From NCBI GenBank assembly GCA_965246845.1, contig CBDFFR010000014.1, positions 124,001 to 188,000 of the forward strand: a stretch of DNA of 64,000 bases. The letters are read 5' to 3'. The position numbers and the translations under genes were made by a program. The notes below the pieces were generated by a model, which ran no database searches, was not told the DNA's origin, and saw only the letters and a list, made by a program, of their open reading frames with translations. Shown piece after piece: positions 36,381 to 44,723 of the stretch. How positions within the stretch are numbered: the stretch's first letter is position 1; each line of letters begins with the position of its first letter. The DNA is from JBBRMW01 sp965246845. Lineage in GTDB: Bacteria; Chloroflexota; Anaerolineae; Aggregatilineales; UBA2796.

Positions 36381-37298
36381 ATGGCTTCACGATTGATCCG
36401 CGCCTTCGCGCTCGTCGCAATTGCGGCCTTTACATTACTCGGTAGCGGCTATACAGCGCAGGCGCAAATCGCGTGCGTCGTGCGCCCGGATTGGAATTCG
36501 CAATATTCGGTCGGCGCGGGCGATAACCTATCCCGTATCGCGCAGGTCTTCGGCCTGACCACACAGGAACTCGCCGCCGGGAACTGCATCGCGAACCCGA
36601 ACCTCGTATACGCCGGGCAGGTTTTGCAGGTCCCCGCGATCAACGGCGTGCGGCGCATCGCCTTTCAGGTCTTCGCGGTCACGTCGACCGTGCAAAGCCA
36701 ATTACCCGCCGCCGGGATGGACTCGTGGGTATTGGGAGCGCAGGCCGGACAAACCTTGACTGTCCAGCTCGCAACCAACGGCGGCAAGAATATCCTGATC
36801 ATCTATGGTGCGGATGGAAACGTGCTGCTCTCCGACCACGCGGAAGCGACCCAGTTTAGCGTCGTTTTGCCGACGACGCAGGATTACCGGATCGATGTAC
36901 GTGGCGACGTGAACGGACCGACCGCCTATACGATGGCAGTGACGATCCCGCCGCTGCCGCTGCCTACCAATGTCGCGCCTGTGATCCAGCGCATCGTCTT
37001 CGTGCCGGGGACAGCAGGCGCGAATTTGGCGGGGACGATCAGCGCGACAGGCGCGGCGAACTATATCTTGCGGGTACTTGCCGGGCAAACGCTGATCGCG
37101 CAGGTCGGGTTGAGCGCGGGTTACGGCGCGCTGATCGTCTATGGCGCGGATGGGACCGTCTTACAGAGCGCGGGCGCGGGGTCGTATTATTTCAGCCGCG
37201 TCGTGCCGATCACGCAAGATTACATCATTACGGTTCGTGGGAACGGAACCAGTGCGGCGAGCTACGCGCTATCGGTGTACGTGCCGCCACTGCAATAA
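36381..37298 (+). CDS. Secreted LysM protein with two repeated C-terminal domains
   Basis: The protein has 305 residues. A signal peptide (cleavage near QAQIA, residue 30) is followed by a LysM domain (YSVGAGDNLSRIAQVFGLT, GNCIANPNLVYAGQVLQVP) and two similar beta domains. Each domain contains the pattern LIIYGADGNVLLS / LIVYGADGTVLQS, preceded by G-Q-T-L and followed by TTQDYRIDVRG / ITQDYIITVRG. That duplication is visible by eye and matches prepeptidase-like C-terminal beta domains. It is likely a wall-bound surface protein. ATG 36381 has GAAGAGGA upstream and starts the signal sequence. Confidence 0.85.
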   Translation: MASRLIRAFALVAIAAFTLLGSGYTAQAQIACVVRPDWNSQYSVGAGDNLSRIAQVFGLTTQELAAGNCIANPNLVYAGQVLQVPAINGVRRIAFQVFAVTSTVQSQLPAAGMDSWVLGAQAGQTLTVQLATNGGKNILIIYGADGNVLLSDHAEATQFSVVLPTTQDYRIDVRGDVNGPTAYTMAVTIPPLPLPTNVAPVIQRIVFVPGTAGANLAGTISATGAANYILRVLAGQTLIAQVGLSAGYGALIVYGADGTVLQSAGAGSYYFSRVVPITQDYIITVRGNGTSAASYALSVYVPPLQ

Positions 37299-37329
37299 TC
37301 ACGTTTGTGCGGGAGCGTGTGTTTTCTGC

Positions 37330-37424
37330 GTAGGGGCGGATCGATGTGTCCGCCCGTTAAAACGGGTCGGTCAAGCCCTACACCGGAGCGCGATTGTTCT
37401 GGTGCAGGGGTGCGGCTTATCTAG
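37330..37424. repeat. Composite palindromic repeat
   Basis: GTAGGGGCGGATCGATGTGTCCGCCC, then AACGGGTCGGTCAAGCCCTACACCGG with the common 'accggagcgcgattgt' linker and a diverged GCAGGGGTGCGGCTT copy. It lies between convergent genes. Confidence 0.7.
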
Positions 37425-37717
37425 ACCTTGACGACTACGTAGCGGTCCTGCTTCATGGAACTAAAGTCGAGGAGCGTGGCAAACGCCTGTCCGTTCGGGT
37501 CCTGCATGAATTTGGGGGTCCATGCTGCCGCGTCGGTTGCTGTCTCCCAATGCAGAACGATCACCCATTCTCCGTTTTCGCCCTTTGCTGCTTCCCGGCT
37601 GATAAAACCGGGTTGCTGCCGGATTTGCCCGCCAGCGAGCGCTGTTTCGGCAGCCACAAACGCCCCTTCATCTGTGCCTTCCTTGAGTTTGAAACGCGCG
37701 ATTTCAACGATTGCCAT
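37421..37717 (-). CDS. Antibiotic biosynthesis monooxygenase-like (ABM) domain protein
   Basis: The protein has 98 residues and is one small dimeric alpha+beta barrel: VEIARFKLKEGTDEGAF, GFISREAAKGENGEWVIVLHWETATDAAAW, a final RYVVVKV strand. Such proteins are cofactor-free monooxygenases or binding proteins; without a pathway the role is open. The start has AAGGA 9 bases upstream. It follows the AraC-type regulator gene by 109 bases on the same strand, so it may be its target. Confidence 0.8.
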   Translation of the reverse strand: MAIVEIARFKLKEGTDEGAFVAAETALAGGQIRQQPGFISREAAKGENGEWVIVLHWETATDAAAWTPKFMQDPNGQAFATLLDFSSMKQDRYVVVKV

Positions 37718-37826
37718 GTTGTCATGTCCTTCTTGAGCTGTGTTCAGCGGTCTTCATCTGTGAAGGATACGCCTTTCTATAACAGAGCTAAAGGTAAATA
37801 CGCGCCGAAGCATGGTGAATCCGGGT

Positions 37827-38711
37827 TTAGCCTTGCGGGAGTGCGAGCTGCGTCCGAAACGTCACGGGGGTCAGCCGGGTGTAGCGCTTGAAAAATTTGA
37901 CAAGGTTGGTCGGCTCATCGAAACCCGTGCGGTCTGCAATCTCCTTGATCGATAAATCCGTGTGGATCAGCAGCCGTTTGATTTCAAGGACGACACGCTC
38001 ATCGACAAAGAGCTTTGCGTTCTTGCCTACGATACTTTGCGTGACCTGATTGAGTTTCTTCGGTGAGTAGCCGAGCGTTTTTGCATAATCCACTACATTG
38101 CGCGTGCGCGAAAAGTCGCCATCGACCTGCGACCGAAAGCGAGCAAATTCCTCGTATTGCGCAAGGACGGCAGGGCTTGCTTCGCTGCGTTTGCGGCGCT
38201 CTGCGAGAAGCAGGATTGTCCTCAGCAGATTGCGGTAAATATCGTATTTGAACACATCTGCTTCCGGCTGATCGAATTCGTGCTTCAACTCCTGAAATAG
38301 AATCAGGCAGCGCTGATAATCCGCATCATCGAGGCACAGCGTCGGGGAGTGCAGCGAAACATCGAAAATGCGATAGCTTTCCAGAAGTTCCCGATCCTGC
38401 GAACTTTTATATAAAAATTCTCTGGAGAAGGCCAGCACGAACGCCTCGTTATCGGTGTTGATTTCCCACTGATGCACCTGATTTTCCGCGACGAATAATA
38501 GCGTTTTTTCCTGATAGGGATACACCGTAAAATCGACGCGATGCCGCCCCTGTCCTTTCGTGAAGAGGACAATCAGATAGGAATGCAGGCGTTGCGGCGT
38601 ATCCATCGGGTAACGCTGATGCTGAAACAGCATTTGCAGTGGCGCGAGCATGAAATCCATTGCGGGGCGCGGCTGCAGGAACGGACGAACATCCAGAATT
38701 TGTTCTGACAT
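37827..38711 (-). CDS. AraC-family transcriptional regulator
   Basis: The protein has 294 residues. The N-terminal half is a cupin-like sensor domain (HSYLIVLFTKGQGRHRVDFTVYP, FVAENQVHQW). The C-terminal 100 residues have the double helix-turn-helix of AraC (NVVDYAKTLGYSPKKLNQVTQ, then LSIKEIADRTGFDEPTNLVKFFKRYTRLTP is split across the second motif). It should bind DNA near its targets in response to a small molecule. The likely target is the ABM-domain gene downstream. Confidence 0.92.
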   Translation of the reverse strand: MSEQILDVRPFLQPRPAMDFMLAPLQMLFQHQRYPMDTPQRLHSYLIVLFTKGQGRHRVDFTVYPYQEKTLLFVAENQVHQWEINTDNEAFVLAFSREFLYKSSQDRELLESYRIFDVSLHSPTLCLDDADYQRCLILFQELKHEFDQPEADVFKYDIYRNLLRTILLLAERRKRSEASPAVLAQYEEFARFRSQVDGDFSRTRNVVDYAKTLGYSPKKLNQVTQSIVGKNAKLFVDERVVLEIKRLLIHTDLSIKEIADRTGFDEPTNLVKFFKRYTRLTPVTFRTQLALPQG

Positions 38712-38750
38712 GGCAATATACCAGTTTGCGTTACAGAGCGGATGGGGTGC

Positions 38751-38868
38751 GACGGGTCGGTCAAGCCCGACCCCTACACCGGAACGCGAATTTTCTTCGT
38801 AGGGGCGGACACATCGGTCCGCCCGTGAATTTACAGGGGAGCGTGTCGGATGAATCCGACGCCTACGA
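38751..38868. repeat. Composite palindromic repeats
   Basis: Three kinds of unit occur together: GACGGGTCGGTCAAGCCCGACCCCTAC, GTAGGGGCGGACACATCGGTCCGCCC and GTGTCGGATGAATCCGACGCCTAC. The presence of all three in one site shows the modular build of these elements. Confidence 0.78.
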
Positions 38869-38879
38869 ATATGATCACT

Positions 38880-39797
38880 TTAAGCATTCGTCTTGAAATC
38901 GTAAATTCCGTCGCGGACCGCCCAGCGCGCGCTCGTTTGCGGACAACGCAGCGCATCACCGTCCCGAACGAGAACCGACTCCGGTTGATCCGGGTTGACG
39001 AAGAGCGCCTCCAGCGGCGCGAGCGGCGCGGCTCCCGAAGTATCCATTTCGTTGCGCGTAAAGATGCTCGGCGCGAGCGGCAGGACCGCGCCCAACGGCT
39101 GCAACAGGTTATCGACGCTGACCAGCGCCTTGAGCGGGACGCGCCGCTTGAGCCAGCCCGCGCGCAGCCACGACACGGCGAGCGTCCGCGTCTGGATGAA
39201 ACCCGTCGCGCGCAGCCATTCGCGCATCGTCGAGGGGTGAAAATCGTAATTGAGCGCGACAAACTCCACCGGGTTGGGGTCGAACGGGTTCCAGGCCTGT
39301 TTGCCCGTGATATAGCGCGCGATGGCCTTCACGTTGAGCTTGTTTGCGAACTCGAAGACGAACACGGCCTGCGGTGCGAAAGTCCGGCGCACCTGCCGCA
39401 AGACGCCCACCGGGTCCGGCATGTGGTGAATCACGCGGACCATGATCCCCGCATCGAAGGCGTTTTGCGCGAAGGGCAGGCGGTTCAAATCCGCGACGAC
39501 GTATATATATTTATCGGAGTCCCCCAGCCGTTCGCGCGCCTTTTCGAGGAGCGAGCGCGAATAATCGACCAATACAATCTGATCATACTGCGCGGCCTCA
39601 TCCGCGAGGCGACCGAACCCCGCGCCGAATTCGACATAGCGCTGTGCGCGGGGCGGGAGCAGTTTGCGCAGCGCGGCGCGCTCTACGGCGTCTTCGTAGT
39701 CGCGTCCCTGATTTTGCCAGAACTCGGTTTCGTAGCCGCTACCTTCGTAATCGCAGATCGCGGGGGGCATATTTGTCATCGCAGGATTATCATTCAT
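38880..39797 (-). CDS. Class I SAM-dependent methyltransferase with Trm112-like tail
   Basis: The protein has 305 residues. The Rossmann methyltransferase core shows YVEFGAGFGRLADEA (motif I), IVLVDYSRSLLEKARERLG (acidic residue binding ribose), DLNRLPFAQNAFDAGIMVRVIHHM and a final beta region. The last 40 residues (DALRCPQTSARWAVRDGIYDFK) look like a reduced Trm112-type domain that has kept only one of its cysteines. The substrate is unknown; lipid, quinone or natural product are possible. I used ATG 39797; the frame runs to 39869 but through repeat sequence. Confidence 0.85.
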   Translation of the reverse strand: MNDNPAMTNMPPAICDYEGSGYETEFWQNQGRDYEDAVERAALRKLLPPRAQRYVEFGAGFGRLADEAAQYDQIVLVDYSRSLLEKARERLGDSDKYIYVVADLNRLPFAQNAFDAGIMVRVIHHMPDPVGVLRQVRRTFAPQAVFVFEFANKLNVKAIARYITGKQAWNPFDPNPVEFVALNYDFHPSTMREWLRATGFIQTRTLAVSWLRAGWLKRRVPLKALVSVDNLLQPLGAVLPLAPSIFTRNEMDTSGAAPLAPLEALFVNPDQPESVLVRDGDALRCPQTSARWAVRDGIYDFKTNA

Positions 39798-39815
39798 TAT
39801 TACCCCATTATAGTG

Positions 39816-39930
39816 CGCGATCCGGTGTCGGGGTCGCGGCTTGCCCGACCCGTCTTTTCGGGCGGACACACAGGTCCGCCCCTACGAAGAAAACGCACGG
39901 TCCTCCGTGAGAGGCTTGCCTGACCCGCGC
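39816..39930. repeat. Composite palindromic repeats
   Basis: A GCGATCCGGTGTCGGGGTCGCGGCTTGCCCGACCC-type unit is followed by GGGCGGACACACAGGTCCGCCC-CTAC and a diverged GAGAGGCTTGCCTGACCC unit. It lies between same-strand genes. Confidence 0.72.
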
Positions 39931-39935
39931 TTGCG

Positions 39936-40814
39936 TTATTTCGGCGGCAGGATGCCGAGGTCCTGCACGCGCGTCGGCGTCGGCGGGTTGGCGAGCGGCG
40001 TCAGCGTAGCCGCGACCGTGTTGGACGCGGTACTCCCATTAAAATTGCCGCCGACCGGAGATGGTGCGAGGAAAGTCACTGTCGGCGCGGAAAGCGTGGC
40101 GAGCGCCCCCGGGGCTAGTGTTGGGATGAAACCAGGCGGGGTGGCGGTCCCCGGTATCGGCGTGAAATACGCTTGCGGGAAGCCCGGCCAGGGGTCGCGG
40201 GTCGGCGTCTTTTCAACGAGCAGGTTCACGCCGCCCGTACTCGCCCGCGCGAGGAACGGCCAGAAATCGCTCCAGCTACTCGGCAGATTATCGAGGATGA
40301 GGACATAGCGGCGTAGCACGTTACGCAGTTCATCGACCGCGACATTGAGCTGCGTATCCTGAATTTTGATGAGGACCGGGACGTTCAGCTTGACGGGCAG
40401 TTTGTCATCGACCGGGACGTTCAGGCTCAACGCGACGGGCAGTTCCAGACCGACCGGCAGCACAATATTCACCGAGCCGTTGATCGTGCCGCCACCGCCG
40501 GGCAGGTTGAAGGTCGTGTTAGCGCGGATTGGGACGGCGGTTGTCAGCTTGACAATCGTATTGGCCGAATAAGGAATATTCAGCTTGACTGGAACCACAT
40601 CATCAACGACGATATTTGCAATGATGTCGCTCTTTTTCAGGCCATAGAATGCCTTATCCAGCCCGAACACCAGATCGTTGACCAGCGTGTTCTTGATGTC
40701 GAAGATGAGCAGCACGAGGACGATGATCACCCCGAGGAAGATCAGGTTGAAGATGACCGAGAAGGCGATTGCGACATTGCGCAGCGTCCGCCAGTAAACC
40801 CTTGCTCTAACCAT
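39936..40814 (-). CDS. Membrane-anchored protein with repeated V/L-P-V-K-L-N-V motifs, unknown
   Basis: The protein has 292 residues. One membrane helix (about 15-38) anchors it. Residues 65-155 are built of short beta-like repeats ending in P (VVPVKLNIPY, TAVPIRANTTF, LPVALSLNVPV, KLPVKLNVPV), a layout also seen in a few Chloroflexota membrane proteins but of unknown role. The last 100 residues are Pro/Thr rich (FTPIPGTATPPGFIPTLAPG), as in other surface proteins of this window. GGGAG precedes the ATG. No catalytic residues are apparent. Confidence 0.72.
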   Translation of the reverse strand: MVRARVYWRTLRNVAIAFSVIFNLIFLGVIIVLVLLIFDIKNTLVNDLVFGLDKAFYGLKKSDIIANIVVDDVVPVKLNIPYSANTIVKLTTAVPIRANTTFNLPGGGGTINGSVNIVLPVGLELPVALSLNVPVDDKLPVKLNVPVLIKIQDTQLNVAVDELRNVLRRYVLILDNLPSSWSDFWPFLARASTGGVNLLVEKTPTRDPWPGFPQAYFTPIPGTATPPGFIPTLAPGALATLSAPTVTFLAPSPVGGNFNGSTASNTVAATLTPLANPPTPTRVQDLGILPPK

Positions 40815-40875
40815 CGCCCAATCTCCCGTTGCTTATCGCACGCCCCGCATACAGTACCCGATCTACGCACGATGG

Positions 40876-41745
40876 TCAATCAACACCGAGCAAGCGTGGC
40901 AGGTCTTGCAACGCCCATGCGAGGCGCGTACCGTGCCAGGTGAGGAGCGATCCATCGACCGGGTAAATTGCGCCCGTGCGCGCGGCGGGGCAATCGAGGC
41001 TGGCGAAGGCGTCTGCATCCTGCTCGGTGAAGGGGTACGGCTCATCCGGCAGCAGGATTATATCCGGCTGCGCGGCCGCGATCTCCGCGAGCGTGACGCG
41101 CGGGTAGCGGGTATCGCGGTCTGCTGCTGCGCGCGATTCGCCTTCGCCCAGGTCAGCAGCCAGCGGATAGCGCCGCTCGCGCTCCGCGAAGACGTTCAGG
41201 CCGCCGCAGATACGCAGCAGATCGCTCAGATAGGTCTCCGCGTTCGCTGTCATCCAGGGGTCGCGCCAGATCGGGACGAAGACGCGCGGCGGCGTGCGGT
41301 TGATCGTGATGCCGCTGATCCATTCATATATCACCTCGATCAGGCGCACGCGCGGGACCATCTGCGGTTGCTCGAAAACATCCATCATTTGCCAGAGCAG
41401 ATCGAGCGCTTGCCGGACGGTACGCGGCTCCGTTGCCCAGACTGCGATCCCGGCAGCTTGCAAAGCGTCGGCATCTTCGCGGCGGTTCTCCTCGCTGTTC
41501 ATCAGCACCAGATCAGGTCGCAGTGCGCGGATCGCGGCGATGTCCGGGTTCTTTGTGCCGCCCACTTTGGGCAGGCGCGCGACCCCTTCCGGCGGGCGTG
41601 TGCAATATTCCGTGACGCCGACCAGCCGCGCGTCGAGGCCGAGATCGAACAGGCTTTCGGTCATGCTCGGCACGAGCGAGACGACGCGCTGTGGGACGAA
41701 GGCGACAGGGCGCTGGAAGCTGAAGGTATAGGTCGAGTCAGTCAT
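40876..41745 (-). CDS. BtuF/FecB-type helical-backbone substrate-binding protein without signal peptide
   Basis: The protein has 289 residues. It shows the class III binding-protein fold used for cobalamin and siderophores: RVVSLVPSMTESLFDLG, LVGVTEYCTRP, LPKVGGTKNPDIAAIRALRPDLVLMNSEE, and a C-terminal AQPDIILLPDEPYPF. It lacks a signal peptide or lipobox, and no permease or ATPase is adjacent. Stand-alone cytoplasmic members of this family exist but their ligand is unknown. It may act as a sensor or carrier rather than a transporter part. Confidence 0.82.
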   Translation of the reverse strand: MTDSTYTFSFQRPVAFVPQRVVSLVPSMTESLFDLGLDARLVGVTEYCTRPPEGVARLPKVGGTKNPDIAAIRALRPDLVLMNSEENRREDADALQAAGIAVWATEPRTVRQALDLLWQMMDVFEQPQMVPRVRLIEVIYEWISGITINRTPPRVFVPIWRDPWMTANAETYLSDLLRICGGLNVFAERERRYPLAADLGEGESRAAADRDTRYPRVTLAEIAAAQPDIILLPDEPYPFTEQDADAFASLDCPAARTGAIYPVDGSLLTWHGTRLAWALQDLPRLLGVD

Positions 41746-41986
41746 CGCGTGTCCGGTATGGGAAATAGAGGGATCATTGTAGTTCGAGATGCAGGTTCGG
41801 GCGAGCGCGAGTTGTCATATGCGTTTGCTGTGATGATCCTCTTTGGTCGCTTTTCATAATACGCTCACCCGCTTTTTTCATCTTTTTTAAACATGCCGGG
41901 CGACTCGATCCTGTACAATCAGAGTATATGCGACCTTGCCCGCAAGCGGCATGGTTCGCACTCGACACGTTGCGAAAGGGTCCCCT

Positions 41987-43333
41987 TTGAAAATCAAGAA
42001 CCTGATCAAAAGTGCGCTGCTCATTGCGATGCTACTAAGCGCCTTTGTCCTCACCGAGTCTGCGGCACACGCTGCCGCACCTGCGACGCCGCTGCCCTTT
42101 CCAACCTTCGGAGCGCTGCCCGTAAGTGGCGGCACGCCGACTTCGCCGCCCGTGCCAACGGCGACCCCGCAACCCGGTGTGACGCTACCCCCCGCGCCAA
42201 CTTCACCGGCGGGCGGACCGATCACGCTACCCACGCTGCGCTCGGATGTGATGGGCATTCAGATTCAGCCCGACCTGACCGAAGTGCAGTGGAAGCAGAT
42301 GAACGACTTTGTGGCCTCGCTCGGCATGAGGTGGATCAAGCTGCAAATTTCGTGGCGCGAATTGCAACCGCAGCAAGGGCAATGGTCGCAGCTCGACGCG
42401 ATCCTGCCCGGCTATATCCAGTATGCACAGGGGCGCGCGGGCAATGGCGTTCGCGTCCTGCTCAGTGTTGCCAAAGCGCCGGATTGGGCGCGTCCGGCGG
42501 GTTTCAGCGGTGACGGTCCCCCGCGCGATCCGGCGCTGCTCGCGGCTTTTGTCGGTGAGGTCGTGACGCGCTACAAACTGCGCAACGAAGACGCGATTGA
42601 AATCTGGAACGAGCCGAACCTCACTGCGGATTGGAACAACGTCCCGCTGAATGCCGCGACGTATATGAGATACTTCGACGCCGCATACAAGGCGATCCGC
42701 GCCAAATCCGGCGTGCAGATCATCACGGCGGGACTCGCCCCGACAGGCGACGGTCCCGGCTCCGTAGAAGACCGCCGCTATCTGCAGGAAATGTACAATG
42801 CCGGGCTTAAAAATTACCCGGATGTCGCGGTCGGCATTCACCCTTATGGATGGGCAAATGCACCCGATGCGCGCTGCTGTCAGAACTCACCGGATGGCTG
42901 GAAGGATCGCCCCGCGTTCTACTTTCTGGAAACTATCGACGCCTACCGTCAGATCATGGTCCGTAATGGGCAGAGCAGCAACAAACTCTGGGCAACGGAA
43001 TTCGGCTGGTCGACTTTCGACAACCTGCGCGAAAAAGATCATGTGAATGGTCCGCTCGCCAAAGCGCCATCCGACCCCGGTGTGGGCTGGGCGCGGCAGT
43101 TGAACGAAGCGCAGCGCACGCAATATACGCTACGCGCGTTTGACATCGCACAGAATGGCGATTATGCGGCGTTTATGGGTCCGATGATGCTCTGGAACCT
43201 GAATTTTGCGGATTTGCCGGGATACGTGCGCTCAGATACAGATAGCCGCCTTGAAGCCGGATTCAGTATCCTGAATGGTGACGGCTTCCCGCGCGCGCTC
43301 TATGATGCGATTTCGCAAGCGCCGAAGAGGTAA
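41987..43333 (+). CDS. Secreted clan-A glycoside hydrolase (GH39/GH5-like)
   Basis: The protein has 448 residues. A signal peptide (to about residue 29) and a Pro/Thr-rich linker (33-80) precede a TIM-barrel domain. The acid/base Glu is in EIWNEPN (E209) and the nucleophile in WATEFGW (E338), the spacing of retaining clan-A enzymes; substrate is unknown but plant or microbial beta-linked glycans are likely. I chose TTG 41987, with GAAAGGG 6 bases upstream. ATG 41936 and 41951 lie upstream in frame, but they extend the signal peptide with a charged stretch and lack ribosome sites. It converges with the sigma-factor gene. Confidence 0.82.
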   Translation: MKIKNLIKSALLIAMLLSAFVLTESAAHAAAPATPLPFPTFGALPVSGGTPTSPPVPTATPQPGVTLPPAPTSPAGGPITLPTLRSDVMGIQIQPDLTEVQWKQMNDFVASLGMRWIKLQISWRELQPQQGQWSQLDAILPGYIQYAQGRAGNGVRVLLSVAKAPDWARPAGFSGDGPPRDPALLAAFVGEVVTRYKLRNEDAIEIWNEPNLTADWNNVPLNAATYMRYFDAAYKAIRAKSGVQIITAGLAPTGDGPGSVEDRRYLQEMYNAGLKNYPDVAVGIHPYGWANAPDARCCQNSPDGWKDRPAFYFLETIDAYRQIMVRNGQSSNKLWATEFGWSTFDNLREKDHVNGPLAKAPSDPGVGWARQLNEAQRTQYTLRAFDIAQNGDYAAFMGPMMLWNLNFADLPGYVRSDTDSRLEAGFSILNGDGFPRALYDAISQAPKR

Positions 43334-43357
43334 TGTCAGTTCAGGTTAAATAGAAAT

Positions 43358-43377
43358 GGGTCGGATAAATCCGACCC
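43358..43377. terminator. Hairpin between convergent genes
   Basis: GGGTCGGATAAATCCGACCC forms a near-perfect hairpin with no T-run, midway between the two convergent stops. It is one of the small unit types of the intergenic repeat family and may work as a bidirectional end signal. Confidence 0.45.
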
Positions 43378-43400
43378 GTGTTATCACACTAAATCCAGGA

Positions 43401-44405
43401 TTAGTCCAGATAATCGTGCAGGTGCATCTTCTGGTTGAGGCGGCGCAGCTTGCTGAGTGCCTCGTGCTGCAACTGCCGGATGCGCTCACGCGAATAGCCC
43501 ATAATCTCGCCGATTTGCGCCATGCTGTAACCTTCGCCACCATCCAGCCCATAGCGCAGGCGCAGGATAGCGGCCTCACGGTCGGGCAGGCTACGCAGCA
43601 GATATTCAATCGCTTCGCTCAAAAGCTGGCGTGCGGCGGCTTCTTCTGGCAGTTCGGACTCAGTATCGGCGAGCAGGTCCTCACGCGGGCGGTCCTCTTC
43701 ATCCCCGACCAGTTCATCGATCTGCATCGGCTCGCGCGCAGCGGAAAGAGTCGCAAGCACCTGTTCGACGCTCAACTCCGAGGCGGCGGCCAGTTCTTCG
43801 TAACTCGGTTCGCGCCCCAGTTTCTGCGAGAGTTCTTCACCCGTACGGCGCAGCCGTCCCCAGCGCTGACCCTGATTGATCGGCAGCCGGATCGTGCGTC
43901 CGCTATCGCCTGCCGCGCGTGCAATCGTCTGGCGAATCCACCACGTCGCATAGGTGCTGAGGCGCACGCCGCGCTCCGGGTCGAAGCGATCCACCGCTTT
44001 CATCAGGCCGAGATTGCCTTCCTGAATGAGGTCCGCGAGTGAGAGGCCGCGCCCCTGATAACTCTTCGCGATGCTGACAACCAGCCGTGTATTGGCAATG
44101 ATCAAATCGGTACGCGCCTGCTCGCCTTGCGCGATTATGCTCTCCAGCTTGGCGCGCTCTTCCCCGGAAATTTCCGGGCTGCGCTCCAGCCGAAATGCAG
44201 TGCGTTTGCCATCCTGTACGGCACGCGCCATTTCCTGTTCATTGTCGCTCGTCAGCAGCCCGGAAATGGGACGAATATCGCGAAAGTAGAACTGTACCAA
44301 ATCGGCATTGGGGTCCACTGCATTGCGCGCGGCCTGCCCGAACATTTCAGCATCGACGGTCGAGCCGCTTTCGGTGGTGCGGCGTGTCGCGGGGAGAGTG
44401 GTCAT
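43401..44405 (-). CDS. RNA polymerase sigma factor, sigma-70 family (RpoD/RpoS-like, short N-terminus)
   Basis: The protein has 334 residues. Region 1.2 (ADLVQFYFRDIRPISGLLTSD), region 2 (NTRLVVSIAKSYQGRGLSLAD, NLGLMKAVDRFDPERG, STYATWWIRQTIARA), region 3 and region 4 (LPDREAAILRLRYGLDG, IGEIMGYSRERIRQLQHEAL) are all present. The short N-terminus lacking region 1.1 suggests a group 2 alternative factor rather than the main housekeeping one. It has a strong promoter of consensus type and a GGAGGT site 5 bases before the ATG, so expression should be high. No anti-sigma factor is adjacent. Confidence 0.95.
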   Translation of the reverse strand: MTTLPATRRTTESGSTVDAEMFGQAARNAVDPNADLVQFYFRDIRPISGLLTSDNEQEMARAVQDGKRTAFRLERSPEISGEERAKLESIIAQGEQARTDLIIANTRLVVSIAKSYQGRGLSLADLIQEGNLGLMKAVDRFDPERGVRLSTYATWWIRQTIARAAGDSGRTIRLPINQGQRWGRLRRTGEELSQKLGREPSYEELAAASELSVEQVLATLSAAREPMQIDELVGDEEDRPREDLLADTESELPEEAAARQLLSEAIEYLLRSLPDREAAILRLRYGLDGGEGYSMAQIGEIMGYSRERIRQLQHEALSKLRRLNQKMHLHDYLD

Positions 44406-44430
44406 TGTCTACCTCCATCTGATACATTGC

Positions 44431-44459
44431 ATGTTACGTATTTATCGAGAGTTTGTCAA
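44431..44459 (-). promoter_or_regulatory. Consensus sigma-70 promoter for the sigma-factor gene
   Basis: On the minus strand, TTGACA (44459-44454), 17 bp, then TAACAT (44436-44431). A GGAGGT ribosome site (44416-44411) and the ATG at 44405 follow. It is the best promoter match in the window. Confidence 0.8.
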
Positions 44460-44662
44460 CGATTGTGCAGGGTTCTCATGCGTCACTGATAGAGTTTGTA
44501 CAATCCACCGACGTATGAGATCAGGCTTCCCGGAGTCGAAACGAAAATAAAATGATCTGCGGGGAAGTTCAACTGTCGTTTAGTCTAGTCCAGACGTGAG
44601 CATCTATGTTAGGTGAAACGTATAGTGTTTGTCTGAGCCACCTGGCCTATGTTTCGGATTAT

Positions 44663-44691
44663 TTTGCAGGGCAAAGCGGATCGTGTACAGT
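44663..44691 (+). promoter_or_regulatory. Sigma-70-type promoter for the TPR gene
   Basis: TTTGCA (44663-44668), 17 bp, TACAGT (44686-44691), 32 bp before ATG 44724. The same TACAGT -10 occurs before the SH3 gene at 7786. Confidence 0.55.
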
Positions 44692-44723
44692 AGAGCGACC
44701 TTCCCATAACGAGGCTGACGGCT

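Larger units (their letters stand above)
44406..44723. other. Divergent intergenic region (318 bp) between sigma-factor and TPR genes
   Basis: It is moderately AT-rich and holds no supported ORF. Readable promoters for both genes lie at its two ends. In between I see only weak short inverted repeats and no RNA gene. Confidence 0.6.

Noticed and set aside
40876..41745. Calling the binding protein BtuF of a vitamin B12 importer
   Set aside because: There is no signal peptide or lipobox and no permease or ATPase beside it.
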